DNA of 64,000 nt from Chaetomium olivaceum. Lineage: Eukaryota > Ascomycota > Sordariomycetes > Sordariales > Chaetomiaceae. The position numbers and the translations under genes are program-made. Shown here piece by piece: positions 21,978 through 33,194 of the stretch (the first letter of the stretch is position 1; each line of letters begins with the position of its first letter). The notes below the pieces were generated by a model. It saw only the letters and a list, made by a program, of their open reading frames with translations. It made no database searches and was not told the DNA's origin. The stretch covers positions 62,001 through 126,000 of the forward strand of contig JAYWVB010000023.1 in assembly GCA_039881045.1 (NCBI GenBank), given 5' to 3'.

Positions 21978-24408
21978 CTATTTCACCTTCCTCGCCTCCT
22001 CGAACTCCAGCAGCGTCGACCCGGACACGCTCTCCACGCTCTCCCCTTCGTCGCTGCTGAGACCATCCCCGTCGGCGAGCGACATCCGCCTCTTCTCGCT
22101 CTGCCGCCGCCGCAGCTCGCCCCGCTCCCGCATCGCCTGCCGGATCTTGCGGTTCGCTTGGTCGAACCCTTCCTTGCTGTCCAGGGTCGTGAACCCGCTG
22201 ACAGGGAACCCGGCCGATCCCAGCCCGCCGCCGGCGCTGCTGCTCCGGCTGCGGTTGCGGCTGGGCGGGCGCGTGGCGAAGATGGGCGCTTGGCCGATGT
22301 TGCTGAAGGACTCGTTGCGCGGGATCGCTCGGCTGGACTGCGTCGTGCTGCGGCGCGAGATGGCCGGGCTGCCGGGGCCTGGTGATGACGCGCCGCTCTG
22401 GCTACGGGAGTGCGCCGGGGAGCTGGGCGCCGAACCCGTGTGGTTGATGAATGCGTTGCTGACGTCCGATGAGGTGCCACGCTTGTAGGCGTCAAAGACC
22501 AGCCGCGTGTGCTCAAAGTCGGGGAACATCTCCGGGCCGATCTGGTTGATGATGTCGGTAACCTGGGCGCTGAGCTCGGCGCGGCGCTCGCGGAGTTGGC
22601 TGATACTGTAGCTGGATGTCGGGTTTATGCAGAGAGCCAGCGGCCTGAGCGACTTAAGGATGTCCATACCGACCTCTCCGAAGCGCAGCGCCGCAAAAGT
22701 GATGGAGGGGAAAACGATCCAGCCGGCACAGAACACGCTCCAGAGAGGCACCCAGTCGGGGACACGCCCATTAAGCCGGTCCCGGTGGACTAGATACATG
22801 GTCGTGAAGATGTACAGAGCGTAGAGGATCGGTGCGAGAGCCAACGAAACCAAGAGTTTCCATGTCGCGATAACGTCCTTGCCCTGGATTTTGACAGAAG
22901 AGCCAGCAAGTGCGGTTTTTGCCTTTTGGTGGCTAATGTACTTTGTCGCAATAAATATGGGCGCGAACAGGATGAGACCCGGCAGCACCCCCGCCGAAAG
23001 GATGGTGAGCTTGATCAGTCGGTAGAAGAAGGTGAAAACGACGATGGGCCAAGACATTTTTCCATACTCGACTTGGTGGTCGCGGATGTTCAGATAGCGA
23101 AGCTGCCTGTTGTACTCGGTGACCGACTCTTTGAGCTTGATGATACGTGGGTCGTCCTTGTACTTCTCATAGCCCATGGCCAACCGGCGGTTCAGCTCCA
23201 CAACTACGGGTAGTGGGAGCTTCTTGCCGGTGGGGTTGTACAACCTCCGCGCGGCTTGGATCACCATCAGGGTGTCGTAATCGGGTGTTGAGACGGTAAC
23301 GGCGGCCAACGAAGAGTGAACCATGTCTAGAAGCTGCCCGATCGCGTCTCGCCTCCTGTTGTTCTTGTACATCTCAACAAGCTTGGCGGGGACCTCAAAA
23401 GGAGGGCCGAATTCGACGACGGCCCTTGAACGGAACTTGTGTGCGTGGAAGTAGTTCATGCCAACAGGCACGATCCTGAGCCCGCAATCGGGAGATTCGG
23501 CGAGGGCCCCCAAGGCCATAATGGCCACACCCGCCTTGAGTGGGAGCAGCTCGGTGCGGTCGTGGCTACCGCCCTCAGGGAAGATACCGACGCACCCGCC
23601 CGACTTGAGACGGTCAAACACAGCCGTGTAGACCTTGGACTGGTCGATGTGGGGCGCGAGCTTGTACTTCGTTCCCTGGTAGCCCGGCTTTGAGCCGTCA
23701 ATGTCAACGCTCGTGAGGTTGCCGTTGTCATCAATGTCCTCTCGAGCGGTAAGTTGAGTCAGGGCAAGCTTGCCTTTGAAAGCACGCTTGATGCGAATTT
23801 CCTCGGGACCGAGAATGGCTGCAACATCGACGCTCGCCCCGCTCTGACCCTTCGCGGACGGGGGAAGAGCATGCCGCCAACCTCGGCTTGCTTCTCAAAG
23901 TCTGTACCAATGCCGCGAATAAGGGTGGGATCATTGATAGGATCAGGCAGGTAGATAGTCCCCTGCCCAGGTTTCGCCGAATCTTGCGCCCGACCGACAG
24001 GAACGGAGCCAACCTGGCGCGATGCCCATCCGATGAAACCGTGAACCGACTTTTGTGCGATGAGTAGGGAGACGCGGCGTTTCGCTTCGATCTTTAGCGT
24101 TCGTTGAAGAATAAGAGCATCGACGAACTGCAGCGCAAAAAACACATCGTTAGTCTATGTCGATGAGCGGAAAGAGGGAGAGCCGCCTACCTGGTTGGCA
24201 TGGGAGCTGCCACGAAGAGCACTGGGCCGTGTCGGGGAACCTTCCAGGCACCGCGGGGGTGTACCTCACGGAAGAAGAAGTCCGCCAGCACGGACATGAT
24301 CCACAAAAACCCATCATACTTCCAGTTGCTCATAGGGTAGAGTTCTTTGCGGGGAGGAGTTTCCGTGGTGGCACCCTGCTGGGCCTCTCTCGGTGTCTCG
24401 GAAGACAT
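21978..24408 (-). CDS. gpt2: Glycerol-3-phosphate/DHAP O-acyltransferase, Gpt2/Sct1-like, two apparent frameshifts
   Basis: Predicted ER-membrane acyltransferase for the first step of glycerolipid synthesis. Exons are 24408-24191 and 24127-21978; the 63-bp intron has branch GACTAACG and acceptor CTGCAG. Corrected length is 789 residues. Visible motifs: APHANQFVD spanning the splice site (acyltransferase motif I region), FPEGGSHDRTELLPLKAG (motif III), and hydrophobic helices such as IVVFTFFYRLIKLTILSAGVL. A Ser-rich C-terminal tail (SAPSSPAHSRSQSGASS) is likely phosphorylated. Two single bases appear missing: a C at 24202-24204 (ggg on the plus strand; needed for APHANQ instead of APMPT), and a C in the C5 run at 23860-23864 (needed for LFPPSAKGQSG). 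With both added, exon phases are exact, so the gene is probably intact and the reference sequence faulty. Confidence 0.85.
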
Positions 24409-26285
24409 GGCGACGGTGTGGGAGGGAGGTGTAGAGCTCTATGGCACACGGCGGCGTGTCGGACGGTGTGTAGAAGGATAGCTCTCCACACCCTTCAAGT
24501 TAATAGGGCGGAAAGTGTAGAGCGTAAGTCGTAAATCGTAGTCAGTAACTCGCGGCCTTGAGCCGTCCGGCTTTTGTCTACTATCACGATGCTCGATATC
24601 GTGTCATCCAAGGGAGCGAGAACTCCCACCGTCGTTTCCAGCGGTAGGTCAGCGAGAGGGAATTCGCTTGATCGTTTTTTTTCGTTCGACGAATGTGCGG
24701 CCGCTCGATCAGTGTAGGCCTAGCGTAATTGGGCCTACTTTGTGTGTCGCAATCTGATTGTCGAAGTTGGCGCACAGGTTGAGCTTGATGCAACGAAACC
24801 GAGACAGACCGTCACGCGCAAAGCAGCCGTGAGATATTCGCAATTAGTGGGGCACCTGTCTCGCAACGGCTTGCGAGCGTCGAAGTGAAAGAAAGATAAG
24901 GGAAGATATTGACAACAACACGTTTGAATTGGTTTATTGAGAACTTCAAGCGAAGGGAAGGCCAAAGCGGTAGCGACACGGGTTGGATGAAGTGAGGAAA
25001 AGGTTGGAATGCTCTCGCAGGAGATGTGAATGCGACAGAACAAATTCGGCCCAGTTGCCGGCCAAGCAGCAAAAATATGTGGGGCCCAACGATGTCATCC
25101 CCACTCTCTGCACCCAAGCTCCCAGGGCTCCCTCCTGAGCCGTTGGCCCGCGCGTCAGGTCTCGGTGCGCATTCTGGCATTCTGGCACGGAACGGTGCCA
25201 CCCCCGGAAAGCGCCCCCAGGGGCGTCCATTGGCTGTCGAATGGGCCAGTGGCCAGAAACAGCTGAAGCCCCCCCCCCAAGCAGTTGACACCTGCATGCA
25301 TTCGCGCGTTCCAGCAACAAGGCAGAATGCGGTAAATGCAGCTGCGTGTAACTGACACCAACCAGAACCGGAAAGGCGTAATGCAGAATTCTCAACAATT
25401 CGCCATCCAGACGTTATTGATGGGGGAAAGCACATCGAGGAGAAACTCTTTGACGTACATCCGATACCGTAGCATCAATTGCTGACGACACCGTGTTTCT
25501 CGACCCCTCCACTCGCTTCTCGAAATCCTCCACTGGAGATAGAGGGTAATTAGCGAGATAGCGATTTATTGATACGATAGTGTTCCCCGCCGGCAACCTC
25601 CATGTCAATGCAATGGATTGATCTCGGCCTAAGAATCGACTCAGTAAGCCCGCAGACGAAATTCCCGGGTCCCATCACGACTTACCTACCGTCACCACAC
25701 CGCATCGCGGGTTTGTCCTCTCTCCAGTCTCTCTCCCCTCTCTACCCGGGAATCCCGCTCCTTCGAAAATTCCAATGTGCCCATTCCTCGGTCCCGGCCC
25801 TCGGTGTCACCGTGGCCGGCCCGGTCGGTCTTGCCAAGCTTTGACAGGGCAGATGCTCCCCACCAGCATCCACCCTAACCCAGATCGGTGATAGCAAGGA
25901 AATTGAACCCATGCGCTTTTGCATGTGACTGTTGATCTGCGAGGTCGCGAGCTGGAGGTTGGGGGGGTGTTGCGCGGGGGGGGCAGCGGTGTATATCCCT
26001 ATCATCTGTACTTCGTCGATGAAAAGAAATTGAAGGTGGAGGGAGGTTAAAAAGTAAAAGAGTATGAAACCATGGAAGAAGAAGAAATCGCATCAATATG
26101 TAGCCGGACTTGGCTGGTCAAAGTGGTTTGGCTGAAGCACGCTGTCCCGTTGTATTGTAACACTGCCCCTCACATACAACGAGCTTCTCAGCGGCCCTGC
26201 ATGTTGTACTCGTACAATACTCAACACATACAAAGAGGTAACCCATCGCACAACAAACCTATTATCAACCCCAAACCAGACAACC
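24409..26285. other. Intergenic, no gene recognised
   Basis: About 1.9 kb between the acyltransferase start and the BRAP2-like stop. A C10 run lies at 25269-25278. Short frames on both strands show no conserved motifs. Confidence 0.55.
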
Positions 26286-28764
26286 TCACTTCTTCCTCCC
26301 CTTCCCCTTCTTCTTCCCCCCACCACTCCCCTCCGCCACGCCCACCGTCCCATCCTCCAACTCGCCCTGCCCCACCATTCCCTCCCTCTCCATCTCCCTC
26401 AGCTTCTCCTGCCCACTAATAAACATAGTCAAATCGCGATTCATCTCCTTGAGTTCCTCATTCTCGGCCCGCAGCTGCTCGACCAGCTTCGCGGTGCCCT
26501 CCGCCTCGCCCTTGACATGCTCGATGCGCGTCATCAGCCCCGCGCTGACCTCCTTCTCCTCCTGCAGCGCCCTGCCCATGCTGCGCGCCAGCTCGGCCGA
26601 CTTGGCCGCGCGCGCCTTCTCCTTGGCCAGCTCCTTCTCCAGCGCGGGCACCGTCTCGTCTTTGAGGATTCGGTGCTCGTCGCGCAGCACAGCGAGCTGT
26701 TTGAGGGCTTCCGCGGCCTGGCTGGAGGCTGATTCCGCCGCAGCGGATGCCTTGGCGGCTTTGTCGGCTGCTTTGTTGACCATTTCCTCAAAGTAGACCC
26801 GCTGGCTCTCGAGCTGGCTGGTCAGGAGGTGGGTGTACTCCATGCCGATGCTGTCGAGCTTGGCGCGCGGGACGACGTCCTCCTGGGCCGGGCCGCCGCC
26901 GCCGGGTGTTGTTGCGGCCGCTCTGGAGTGCCGGTCGTTGGTGGTGTTCCGCGGCAGCTCGACCACCTTGCCGTCGCCCTTGTCGCGGATCAGCCGGTGC
27001 ACCCACATGTCGCCGGCATAGTCCCAGACATGCTGGGTCTCGAGCTCGAGGCTGAAGCTGTGCGCCGTCGTCTTCCAGTGCTCCTTGGCGTGGCCACCGT
27101 TGTAGCGTCCGCAGCCTACGTTGCCGCAGATCAGGCAGATCCAGAGGTCGTCGGTGCAATTGCAGTTGTTGCAAATATTGGAGACGCCGGAGCCAAACGG
27201 CTGTGAGTATGGGTTATCTGAATCGTACCCCTCGGTGGGTTTGGGGTTCGTCGCCCGGCAGACAGGGCACCCCGAGCCTTTCCAGGTTTGCAGGCACGTG
27301 CAGTGAAATACGTGTTGGCAAAGTATGGTCATGAGACCAGAAGTGTCGTCCATGCGCTCGAGGCACACAGTGCAGGTCGGGAGTTCGATGAGGTTCGGCG
27401 TTGGTGGTGGAAACGGTTTGAGGGAGTTGGCTAGCGGGGAGGTAGGTGAGAAGCGATCATTGTTCCCCTCGGAATGTTTCCTTTGATTGTTGGCCTTGTT
27501 CGGTGTCTCGACCGTGATCGACTTGATAAACGTGACATGGCAGATTTCGGTCTAGTTGGCAATCAGTAAACCTTCCTTTCACGGTTGGAGAGAATGGTAG
27601 GTAGGAACTCACTTCCACGCTATCAAATGGCTTCCCGTCAAACTCCTTCCGCCACTCTTGGGCTTTCCAGCTGTCCCGGAACTTCATCAAAACCATATAT
27701 CGGTTCACCCTGCCGGTCATGATCATCCGGTAATGGCTGACATATCCCCGCCACTTCTCCCCAATGAACCCCAAAAAGTCGCTCGGCGACATGTAGCTAG
27801 GAACAGCCGGGATGCACAGAATCGTGCCCTCTTCATCGCCCCCGGCACTGTCCTGCCCCTTGCTATTCCCCTCTGCCGGCCCATAATGTGTCTCCTGACC
27901 ACCCCCCATCACACCCGGCTCATCACCCTCCCGGTAGAGGTGCACCACCCCCCATCCCACCTCAGTATTCTTGGTCTCCAGCGGAGCGTACCTCGCCTTA
28001 GTCGACAGTCCCATCCCGCCCAAATTCGGCCCCAAGCTCGCAGCCGGCGTAGCTGTTACCGTAGCCGCCGCTTCACCCGCCACATGCTTATTATTCCCCG
28101 CCATCCCGGTCGCAGTATCCCCGTTTCCCGCAGCAACAGCAGCAGCACCACCACCACCACCACCACCACCACCAGCACCAGCACCAGCAGCCAAATCAAA
28201 GCTCTCGACCCGAACCCTTCCAAACCGCCAGTCCCTCACCGCCGTGCGCGGCCCGATCCCGTCCTCGGCCCTCGGCGCGGCCTCGTCGTATCGGTCGCGG
28301 AACGGCCGTGCGCTCTTCTCGGACGGCGCGCCGGCAGCACCACCGCGGTGCGCGCCGCAGTCGATGACTCGCGAGTTCACCGGCACAGCAGCAGCAGTGC
28401 TTGTGTACGTTCCTCCCGTTTGGTGATGATTGCTGCTGCTGCTACTACTCGTGTGCTCGTTGTCGCCGTTGGCGTTGTCGGTGGTGTCGAGGCCGAGATG
28501 CCACTGCCTCCAGCGCGGGGGGATCGGTTGCGCGGGTTGGTCTCGTCGGGGTCGGGGCTGGGGTCGCGGGTGGGAGGGGAGGTCGTCGAAGATGCTCGCG
28601 CCGGGGGCGGGGATCCAGATGTTGTCGTGGTCGGGTGTCACGGCCTTGCTGTTGCTGCTGCTGATGCGGCCAACTAGTTTTCCTGGCGCGGGCGCAGGTG
28701 CGGGCGCAGTCGGATCGGGCGTCGCGTACAGCTCGAGCTTGAGATGGTAATCGTATGGTGGCAT
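26286..28764 (-). CDS. BRAP2/Etp1-like RING and ZnF-UBP protein
   Basis: Homologue of BRCA1-associated protein 2 (yeast Etp1), a cytoplasmic RING-type ubiquitin ligase candidate. Exons are 28764-27613 and 27551-26286 (61-bp intron, GTGAGT donor, CAACTAG acceptor, phase 0), giving 805 residues. Order: a disordered N-terminal half with a poly-Gly/Ala tract (28145-28190); the BRAP2 domain (about 310-400, including VPSYMSPSDFLGFIGEKW and TEICHVTFIKSITVET across the splice); a RING at about 444-483 (CTVC, CQHVFHCTC, CPVC); a UBP-type zinc finger at about 500-565 (CNNCNCTDDLWICLICGNVGCGR, then H residues); a long Ala/Glu coiled coil; and a Lys-rich end. The UBP finger predicts binding to the free ubiquitin C terminus. 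The two parts look like separate ORFs unless the intron is removed. Confidence 0.9.
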
Positions 28765-29320
28765 AGCAGCAGGACTACAACTGCGCCGTCAAATCGGGCC
28801 CGAAGGGTACGCGGCTCGGGTCGCAAGCTGTTTTGCAGAAAGGTAGTGCTGAGAACTTCGTGTGAGCAAGATGAGTAATTGTGGCAAAGATTGTAAAGGA
28901 GGGGTCACGGAGGTAATGAAGGTTCTGATTCTCGAAGCTCGCGGTCTCTTGCAGCAAGCCGCTTCATAATTAATCGTGCTTGCCCCGTCAAATTTTTCAT
29001 CTCGAGCAAAATCTAGAGGTCAAGTTGGGATGATTTGCTTCACCTGCTGGCGAGCTTGGTTGCTTGCCACCTAAGGTATGCCATGCATTCCGAAAGCGGC
29101 GGAATGCCCCGCAACATGTTAGTTAGGTACCAACAAGCACATCATTTCTTCGTCACATTGCAAGCGCACACATTCAAATGAACTCAAATCGAGTGTATTC
29201 GTCAAAGGTATCTCAATGGTACCGTGTCGTTATGCTATTAAACCGAGAATTTCCATGGTCGCCCATTGCTGACCATCCCAAAACCTCTAAAACACCGTCA
29301 TCCCCCCATTCCCTGACCGC
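28765..29320. other. Intergenic between BRAP2-like and polyubiquitin genes
   Basis: 556 bp holding the BRAP2-like promoter and the polyubiquitin 3' flank. No coding frame is supported. Confidence 0.6.
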
Positions 29321-30335
29321 TTACTGGCCACCACGGAGACGCAGCACCAAGTGGAGAGTGCTCTCCTTCTGGATGTTGTAGTCAGACAGTGTCCTGCCAT
29401 CCTCCAACTGCTTGCCCGCAAAGATCAACCGCTGCTGGTCTGGGGGAATACCCTCCTTGTCCTGAATCTTGGACTTGACGTTGTCGATCGTATCCGAAGA
29501 TTCCACCTCGAGAGTAATCGTCTTCCCCGTGAGGGTCTTGACGAAGATCTGCATACCACCACGGAGCCGGAGAACCAAGTGGAGGGTGCTCTCCTTCTGA
29601 ATGTTGTAGTCGGACAGGGTCCGACCATCCTCCAACTGCTTGCCGGCGAAAATGAGACGCTGCTGGTCAGGAGGGATACCCTCCTTGTCCTGGATCTTCG
29701 ATTTCACATTATCGATCGTATCTGACGACTCAACCTCCAATGTGATGGTCTTGCCGGTCAGGGTCTTGACGAAAATCTGCATACCACCGCGCAGGCGCAG
29801 GACAAGGTGCAGGGTGCTCTCCTTCTGGATGTTGTAATCCGAAAGAGTGCGGCCATCCTCGAGTTGCTTGCCAGCGAAAATCAGGCGCTGCTGGTCAGGA
29901 GGAATGCCCTCCTTGTCCTGGATCTTCGACTTAACGTTGTCGATGGTGTCGGAAGACTCCACCTCGAGGGTGATAGTCTTGCCGGTCAGGGTCTTGACGA
30001 AGATTTGCATACCACCACGGAGGCGGAGGACGAGGTGGAGCGTCGACTCCTTCTGGATATTGTAGTCGGAGAGGGTGCGACCATCCTCCAACTGCTTGCC
30101 CGCGAAAATCAGGCGCTGCTGGTCGGGCGGGATACCCTCCTTGTCTTGAATTTTCGACTTGACATTGTCGATGGTATCAGAGGACTCCACCTCAAGGGTG
30201 ATAGTCTTGCCGGTCACTAGGGGCGTAGTTAGTAATGAGTTCGACGGTGGGGGTGGCTGACGGTGTCTCGCGGTGACGACCGACCGTGCCTGGTGATGAG
30301 GAGCGCAACTTACAAGTCTTGACGAAGATCTGCAT
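29321..30335 (-). CDS. ubi4: Polyubiquitin, four head-to-tail units
   Basis: Encodes four ubiquitin monomers that are released by deubiquitinases, plus one extra C-terminal Gln. Exon 1 is 30335-30314 (22 nt, MQIFVKT) and exon 2 is 30216-29321; the 97-bp intron has GTAAGT and CTAG. Joined length is 918 nt, exactly 305 residues (4 x 76 + 1). Each unit runs MQIFVKT to LRLRGG without amino-acid change, while the DNA of the units differs at many silent positions. Ser-28 and Ser-57 give the fungal form ([32 protein letters not shown]). The intron in codon 8 (between the T of ACT-T and TG) splits the first unit only. Stress-induced expression is usual for UBI4-type genes. Confidence 0.97.
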
Positions 30336-33194
30336 GTTTGCAAATATTCTTGTCGGTCTCGAGTATTTGTTGTGTGTGGAAGAGGTGTTCCTCAATGAGT
30401 ATCTCGGTAGCAGAGCGAAGGGAGTCGATGATGTTTTGAGGGAAGAGAAGGATTTGGGTGACAGAAGGAAGCTGATGGGTTAAATAGCATCGGGCAAGCA
30501 GGTCGACTGTGGCAGGCTGCCGCTGGGAAGCGGGGCTGTGAATGCGTCAGGAAGGCGCAACAGCCACACAACGGTCAATGCGGAGGCAGAGAAGTGGAGC
30601 GAAGTCACCAGAACAGGCCAGCCAGGCGGGTGCACAATGAGGCGAATGGGATAGCCTTGCCCCTTCGGCCTTTGTTGCCACAACGAACACTTCTCAAGTG
30701 CTGAATCAGCAGGCAAATGTTTTGCTCCAATAATCAAAGAATTCGTCAGCCTTCTGTTTCTCCTCAGGAAAAACAATGATATGTTATCGTGAAGCCGTTA
30801 GGTTCTGCTGCGAAAACGCATTCCGAGGTTGGGAGCAGAACAACTGTCTGCCCGCCCAACAGTACTGTGTACACAGCACATACCAACCACCCCGGTCCTG
30901 GCACCAACGCTCTCAGCTCCGCCCCGCATTTCCTGATGGGCCCGGCGAGGCCGGTGACGTGTCGGCAGCAAGCAAACACCGGCCAGCCCGTTCGAGATGT
31001 GCCACTTCAAGTTGTGGCCAAAAGATTTTCTCTTGTGTTTCTGACTGGAATAGCAGAATGCATTAATGATATCCAACCGACCGCTTGCAACCTGTCGGCT
31101 CCCGAGACGGGCCACCTAACATAGAGACCGCGAACGGGGCCGTTCTTTGCCCCGTCAATTCCCGTCGCGATCGGACAAGCAGGCCTCAGACCGCGATTTC
31201 CTCCCGCTCCCACATATCCGTCCTAACTCTGCGCTCACCATCGTGCTACATTATCTTTCCTCTCAGCCACCGCCGCGTGCGCTCTGCTTATCGGACATTG
31301 CTCCGGATAGATACGTAAAGACGTCCATACTCCGCCTCGCACTGTCCTCACTCCCGGTCCCTCCCCACCCTCCGGCTCTTGCTCGAAACCACCGAGGTAA
31401 AAAGGCATGAAGACATTCTCATTTCGAAAGGGAAAGTCGAGAAAAGAAAGTGTCATGGAAGTTGCGGTGTAACCGAGCCTATCGAGGTACTTCATGCATC
31501 AGACCCGAAACGATCAAATCGCGCCATTCTGGAGAGGAAAGTACCCCAGCAAAAGGGACTGTCATCTGATCGACGTCATCACGCGTTCGCCAAGGTGCTC
31601 CATAACTAACCCCCCTCGGTGTTTGTTCCTGTCAATCAGTCCATGCAATCCAGCAACGCTCCAACAAGGTGCTTTTCAGAGAGGCAATAAAAGAAGAGGG
31701 CGAAGCGAGAATTACACCACTTTTTCGATTCCACTCCTTAGGACAAAACCGAGGGGCCCTCCCTATCTTCATGACAATCGGCCTCAACCACAGACCCAAT
31801 TCGCAGCTCCAACCCCTCTCGGACCTGCAGGTGTGCGGCGATGATGGAGCGAGTATTGTGTATAATTGCGTGGATATTTCTCGATTATTAGAATGCGCTT
31901 AATAATCCCAAATCACCTCACATCAGCCCCCCAAAAAGGGGCAGCCACAGATAGCGTATTGCAACCCCGAAAAAAGTCCATGATGGAGGTGCGGGAAGCG
32001 GTATCGTGGGCCGGGAATGCCCGGACGAATGCAGGTAGCCGAGAGAGATTATACCCACAGCTGCCGCAACCAACTTGGGACCTATGGCAGGGCGCTGGAG
32101 AAAGAGGAAGATGCAGTCATCTTTTTCAGAAGAAGTGAAACAGCCGAAGCGCAATTCGACGGACCACAGCGTCCGGTGCGTGATGCGCAGCCTTTACCGA
32201 CCCTTCGGATTCCGCACGGTGAGGTTACATACATGCTTGAAGGAACATCGACAACCAAGTTCCATACACACACCAGTTCTTCGTCCACACCACCCCATTC
32301 GGAATCCCTCACACAAGCGATGTACATCTGTGGGCCTCACACAAACGACATAGGCACGGATTCTCGAAACAGTCGGTCAATTTAGAAGAAACCATCCAAC
32401 TTTCCACAACTTCGGCCATCCATCCGCCGTTCAATATCACCACACCACACATGCCCGACCCCCAGCCGAACTTCCAAGTCGACACCCACGCTCAAACAAA
32501 CAGGCCATACTACAGACCATAGTCAGTCATACGCCCCACAGGCCGACAACCATCACCTCTCAAACCAACATCGAAAACCCATGTAAACCAAAAACCACAA
32601 AAACATGTCTTTTTCTATATGCTCTGCGCATGTCATCTTCGTGATCGCCAAGCATCGCGAACTGAACAGAATCAATCGCCCAAGCATTGCCCATCCATCC
32701 TTCAATATTGCTCCCCGCCTTCTGTGTCCTATTGTCCCCCTTCCTTCGATCGCCAATCCCGCCGAGGGACGGCATTCAAGATCGTCGGTGCTGTCTGTTG
32801 TGGTGCCGGGTGTAGGTGCAGGGCTGCGTAAAAATGCAATGTGTATGTGCGCGAGTCTAAACAAATCATCAAGGTGGTAAAAATATTTGTGTGTGCTTTT
32901 AGTCATAACTCAATGCCTTTCCCGTCATCATGGACGTCAGTCATTTCCGTGGTAGCGTGGGTCCCGTCGTGTGGGTTAACCAGCCCAGAGTGAGAGTGCT
33001 GAAGAGGAAAATAAACAGAATAGTAACGAGAGTCGTGGCAAGTGAAAATAGAACAGTAGTAAGAGGAAAGAGATAACAAGAAACGAAGAAACAAGAACGC
33101 CGTCGCTCAGCAGCACCAGACAAAATCAAGCAAGCACATAAGAAACAAAGATTAAATAAAAAATCATGACCCTCGCAGGGGCAGAGGAAGGCGC
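30336..33194. other. Intergenic, no gene recognised
   Basis: About 2.9 kb that includes the polyubiquitin promoter and the 3' flank of the zinc-cluster gene. Translations are short and lack recognisable motifs. Confidence 0.55.
30478..30487 (-). promoter_or_regulatory. TATA-like element of polyubiquitin gene
   Basis: The coding strand reads GCTATTTAAC about 145 bp before the ATG, a fair TATA box. It would place the start of transcription about 110 bp before the ATG, followed by a CT-rich leader. Assigned from position and composition only. Confidence 0.35.

Noticed and set aside
27658..28677. 339-codon plus-strand frame
   Set aside because: Antisense of the BRAP2-like first exon; the low-complexity repeats keep it open.
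27457..28764. Separate gene from the RING part
   Set aside because: The frame 3' of the GTGAGT donor is intronic; splicing at 27612/27552 joins it to the RING/UBP exon as one BRAP2-like gene.
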